Shown here in pieces: positions 59,961-64,000 of a stretch of 64,000 nucleotides of DNA. The notes below the pieces were generated by a model. The model was not told where the DNA came from. It saw only the letters and a list, made by a program, of their open reading frames with translations, and made no database searches. Made by a program: the position numbers and the translations under genes. Each line of letters opens with the position of its first letter. Position 1 is the stretch's first letter. The DNA comes from Rattus norvegicus (lineage: Eukaryota; Chordata; Mammalia; Rodentia; Muridae). The stretch lies in assembly GCF_036323735.1 (NCBI RefSeq), contig NC_086040.1:930001-994000 (forward strand), in the 5' to 3' direction.

Positions 59961-60224
59961 AAAGCTGGTCCTTGATAGTACAGTTCAAATGGGTCTACAT
60001 ATATGCCTCTGAGTCACAACTCAAAACTGATTTCTAGCTCTCTTCTCATCCCATTCTGAGGATTAAGTCCCTGTCATGATGTGCTAGCATGTGATATAGT
60101 TGCCTACCATATAAAAATAGATGAGGAACTGCATGTCTGTCATCCCAGCACTTCTGGCAGGAGAACTGGGACTCCTAAGTGATCCTCAGGTATGTATTGT
60201 AAATATACAAGTTAAACTATTAAA

Positions 60225-60914
60225 AATGGGGGCTCTGTTCTCAGTCAATGGTTGGCTATGAGCATCCACTTCTGTATTTGTCATGCTCTGGCAGAGCCTC
60301 TCAGGAGACAGCTATATCAGGTTCCTGTCAGCATGCACTTCTTGGCATCAGCAATATTGTCTGGGTTTGGTGACTGTATGTATATAGGCTGGATCCCCAG
60401 GTGGGGGCAATTTCTGTATGGCCATTCCTTCAGTCTCTGCTTCAAACTTTGTCTCCATACTTCCTCCTAAGAGTATTTTCGTTCTCTCTTTTAAGAAGGA
60501 CTGAAGCATCCATAATTTGGTCATCCTTCTTCCTCTGGTCTGTGAATTGTTTCTTGGGTAATTTGAACTTTTGGGCTAATATCCTCTTATCATGTAATAT
60601 CCTCTTACCATGCATGTTTTTCTGTGATTGTGTTAGCTCACTCAGGATGATATTTTCCAGTTCCAACCATTTGCCTACGAATTTCATAAAGTCATTGTTT
60701 TTGATAGCTGAGTGATATTCCATTGTGTAGATGTACCACATTTTCTGTATCCATTCCTCTGTTGAAGGGCATCTGGGTTCTTTCCAGCTTCTGACTATTA
60801 TACATATGACTACCAACCAACCAGAGCTTCCAGGGACTAAACCACTACCCAAAGACTACACATGGACAGACCCACGGCTTCAACTCCATATGTAGCAGAG
60901 GATGGCCTTGTTGG
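60225..60914. mobile_element. L1 3' fragment with internal inversion
   Basis: 60225-60808 is minus-strand 3'UTR and the C-terminal end of ORF2 ([18 protein letters not shown]). From about 60809 the text flips to + strand 3'UTR (ccaaccagagcttccaggg...gaggatggcctt). This is a head-to-head junction, and the + part resumes at about 61392 after an LTR. Confidence 0.75.
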
Positions 60915-61391
60915 GGACTGAAAGAGCCAGCATTGATGTCAATTTAAGGCCTGTGAGAGAATTCCACCACAAACCTCCAAGCACAAAGACCCCTTCCTTC
61001 CAGGGAGGGTAGGGCTAGTTTAGTTCCTGTTGCAACTGCAAGACAAACTGTCAAACAAAGCTACCTGTGACTCCCAACAGCCCCCTTTGACTCTCAACCA
61101 CCCACCCTGGAAAGTCCAGAATGGTCCACTGACCTTGACTTTAGTTTGAAAGTTGCTTCGCCCCATCAATAGTACCCTGCCTAATTATTATTGTTTGAAT
61201 TCTGCCCCAATTGTTTGCAAGGTATAGAACTCCCTGTTAGAGTCTGCTCAGGGTTGTCTCCCCTTGAAGTGGAATGACCTCCCACACACACACACATGTT
61301 GGAATTAAACTCCTCTTGATTTTTGCATCAATCACTGCCTCCCTGAGTCTCATTCAAGAGGTCCTAAATTTGGAATCAATTTGGACCTCAC
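60915..61391 (+). mobile_element. Probable ERV1 LTR inserted in an L1 3'UTR
   Basis: L1 3'UTR text is interrupted between gatggccttg and catcaatgggaggag. The insert has an ATTAAA signal at 61304-61309 and a short (CA)n at about 61284. Exact ends and target duplication not resolved. Confidence 0.6.
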
Positions 61392-61555
61392 AGCATCAAT
61401 GGGAGGAGAAGCCCTTGGTCCTGTCAAGGCTCAATCTCCACCCCCACCCCACCCCCAGTGTAGGGGTTGGAGGATGGGATAGAGAGTTTATGGACAGGAA
61501 ACAGGGAAAGGGGATAACATTTGAAATGTAAATTAAAAAATACAATAAAAAAAAG
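61392..61555 (+). mobile_element. L1 3' terminus and A-tail, plus strand
   Basis: Completes the 60809 fragment: ggaggagaagcccttggtcc, then aaatgtaaattaaaaaatac and an A-rich tail. Confidence 0.8.
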
Positions 61556-61600
61556 AGTTGGGATTGGGGATTTAGCTCAGGGGTAGAGCGCTTGCCTTCA
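61556..61600 (+). mobile_element. 5' part of an ID element fused to L1
   Basis: About 44 nt of ID from its true 5' end (ttggggatttagctcagggg) to GCGCTTGCC, then directly L1 ORF2 at 61601. The ID 3' half and tail are absent. Confidence 0.85.
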
Positions 61601-64000
61601 GTAAAGTGGGTAGGTATAAAATTAACTCAAAACAAATCAGTAGCCTTCCTCTACTCAAAGGATAAACAGACTAAGAAAGAAATTAAGGAAATGACACCCT
61701 TCACAATAGTCCCAAATAGCATAAAATATCTTGGTGTGACTTCAACCAAGCAAGTGAAAGATCTGTATGATAAGAACTTCAAGCCTCTGAAGAAAGAAAT
61801 TGAGGAAGATCTCAGAAGATGGAAAGATCTCCCATGCTCTTGGATTGGCAGGATTAATATAGTAAAGATGGCCATTTTGCCAAAAGCAATCTACAGATTC
61901 AATGCAATCCTCATCGAAATAGAGATAGAAAGAGCAATTTTCAATTTCATCTGGAATAACAAAAACCTCAGGGTAGCAAAAACTATACTCAACAATTAAA
62001 CTTCTGGGGAATCACCATCCCTGACTTCAAGCAGTATTCCAGAGCAATAGTCATAAAAACTGTATGGTATTGGTACAGAGACAGGCAGGTAGATCAGTGG
62101 AACAGAATTGAAGACCCAGAAATGAACCCACACACCTATGGTCCCTTGATTTTTGACAAAGGAACTAAAACCATCCAATGGAAGAAAGATAGCATTTTCA
62201 GCAAATGGTGCTGGTTCAACTGGAGGTCAGCCTGTAGAAGAATGCAAATCGATCCATTCTTATCTCCCTGTACAAAGCTTAAGTCCAAATGGATCAGGGA
62301 CCTCCACATCAAACCAGATACACTCAAACTAATAGAAGAAAAAGTGGGGAAGAGTCTCGAGCACATGGGCACTGGGGAAAATTTCCTGAACAAAACACCA
62401 ATGACTTATGCTCTAAGATTAAGAATTGACAAATGGGAACCTCATAAAAACTGCAAAGATTTTGTAAGGCATAGGACTGTCATTAGGACAAAACGGCAAC
62501 CAACAGATTGGGAAAAGATCTTTACCAATCCTACAACTGACAGAGGACTAACATCCCAAATATACAAAGAACTCAAGAGGTTAGACTCCAGAGAGCCACA
62601 TAACCCTATTAAAAATGGGTTACAAAACTAAACAAAGAATTCATAGCTGAGGAATGCCGAATGGCTGAGAAACACCTAAAGAAATGATCAGCATCCTTAG
62701 TCATCAGGGAAATGCAAATCAAAACAACCCTGAGATTTCACCTCAGTGAGAATGGCTCAGATCAAAAACTCAGGTGACAGCAGATGCTGGCGAGGATGCG
62801 GAGAAAGAGGAACACTCCTCCATTGTTGGTGGGATTGCAGACTGGTACAACCATTCTGGAAATCAGTCTGGAGGTTCCTCAGAAATTTGGACATTGAACT
62901 ACCTGAGGATCCAGCTATACCTCTCTTGGGCATATACCCAAAAGGTGCCCCAACACATAAAAAAGACACGTGCTCCACTATGTTCATAGCAGCCTTATTT
63001 ATAATAGCCAGAAGCTGGAAAGAACCCAGATGCCCTTCAACAGAGGAATGGATACAGAAAAGGTGGTATATCTACACAATGGAATATTATTCAGCCATCA
63101 AAAACAATGCCTTTATGAAATTCATAGGCAAATGTATGGAACTGGAAAATTTTATCCTGTGTGAGGTAACTTAGAGCCAAAATGACATACATGGTATGTT
63201 TTCAGTAAAAAGTGGATTTTAGCCAAAAGGTACAGAATATCCAGGATAAAACCATAGAAGGTTAACAAGCTGAAAGGCCCAAGTGAGGGTGCCTCAATGT
63301 CTCTTGGGAGGGAGAAGAAACCAATCATGATGAGAGGAGGGCCAGAGGGAAGGAGAGACCTGAGCAGGAGAAGGGACAGGGAGGGTGTAGAGGTGGGAGT
63401 GGGAATGTGGGGGTGTGGCAGGAGTGAAGCTCTGAGGGCCAGCAGAATGAATGGAAACTGGCAGCCTCAGGAAGTAGGAGGTTGGGATGATGCTCTAGAA
63501 TGTATCAGAGACCTGGGAGTTGAGAGATGCTCAGGACTCAAACGGAATCCATAGATGAAATATCCAAAAGTAGGGAGGGGGAACTTGTGGAGTCCACCTC
63601 CAGTAGAAAAACAGGACATCAAGAGGAGAGGGAAGTTTTGCCATCTCACAGTCCAAAACTCTAACCCAGATATTATTCTTGTCTAAAAGAACTGCAGAGA
63701 CTGAGGGAAAGGAGGCCCAGTAATAGGCCCAAATTGGAATCCAGCTCAAGGGGAGGCTTCAAGGCCTAACACTGTTATTGATGTACTTACAGAGAGGAAT
63801 CTAGCATGGCTGTCCTCTGAGAGGCTCAACAAGCAGATGAATGTTAGATACAGAACTTAAACCCAACCAATTCACAGAAGCTGGGGACCCCTGTGGTTGA
63901 ATTAGGGAAAGTCTGGAAGAAGCTGAGGAGGAGGGCAAGCCCATAGGAAGACCAGCAGTCTCAACTAACTTGAACCCCCTGAGATCTCTCAGACACTGAG
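61601..64000 (+). mobile_element. L1 ORF2 C-terminal half and 3'UTR, plus strand, runs off the window
   Basis: Begins in the reverse transcriptase thumb region (KWVGIKLTQNKSVAFLYSKDKQ). It continues through GVTSTKQVKDLYDKN (61720) to the Cys-rich end [18 protein letters not shown] (about 62783-62836) and a stop after ILCEVT at 63172. Several frameshifts and stops break it. From 63180 to the window edge it is a GA-rich L1 3'UTR of a different subfamily from 5738-6450. Confidence 0.9.

Noticed and set aside
61592..63174. Plus-strand frames that look like a reverse transcriptase gene
   Set aside because: Fragments of L1 ORF2 with stops between them; not an independent gene.

Overview
This window is mammalian, and most likely from the rat (Rattus). 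It carries many ID (BC1-derived) SINEs, B2/B3 and B1 SINEs, and several kilobases of rodent L1. One spliced gene sits among repeats: Eif2s3y, encoding the gamma subunit of translation initiation factor eIF2, read on the + strand from 14658 (ATG) to 33995 (TGA). All 12 coding exons have GT-AG splice sites, keep frame, and sum to 1419 nt (472 codons plus stop), the family's normal length. Residues that I recall as typical of the rodent Y-linked copy (for example Leu247 in PVPLRDF, and a C-terminal IDDE), together with the heavy L1 load, point to the Y copy rather than Eif2s3x. The chromosome assignment is an inference.

Layout. 1-2100: old dispersed repeat and a degenerate tandem array. 2103-3374: one arm of a ~1.27 kb inverted repeat pair. 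3400-5700: old SINE and LTR fragments. 5738-9336: 5'-truncated L1 on the minus strand, with a second L1 3'UTR piece to 9556. 9560-10760: low-copy-looking DNA holding a 44-bp inverted repeat and a solo ERVK-type LTR. 10760-14580: SINE-bearing intergenic DNA. 14583-34305: Eif2s3y. Its intron 10 holds a 4.4 kb antisense L1, and introns 2 and 5 hold decayed copies of exons 4 and 6. 36010-40185: old antisense L1 with an LTR, an ID and a B2 inside it. 43275-44546: the second inverted-repeat arm. 44547-53105: an L1 split by a younger 6.2 kb L1 with a 15-bp target duplication. 53166-53695: ERV1-type solo LTR. 53700-58480: SINE-bearing intergenic DNA. 58480-64000: nested LTR and L1 pieces, including an apparent ID-L1 chimera.

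The only functional product I can support is eIF2-gamma, the GTPase that carries initiator Met-tRNA to the 40S ribosome. No other host gene is visible. I see no novel multi-gene system. The most unusual structures are the two ghost exons, the ID-L1 fusion, the short inverted repeat near 9.6-9.8 kb, and the inverted repeat pair around the gene.
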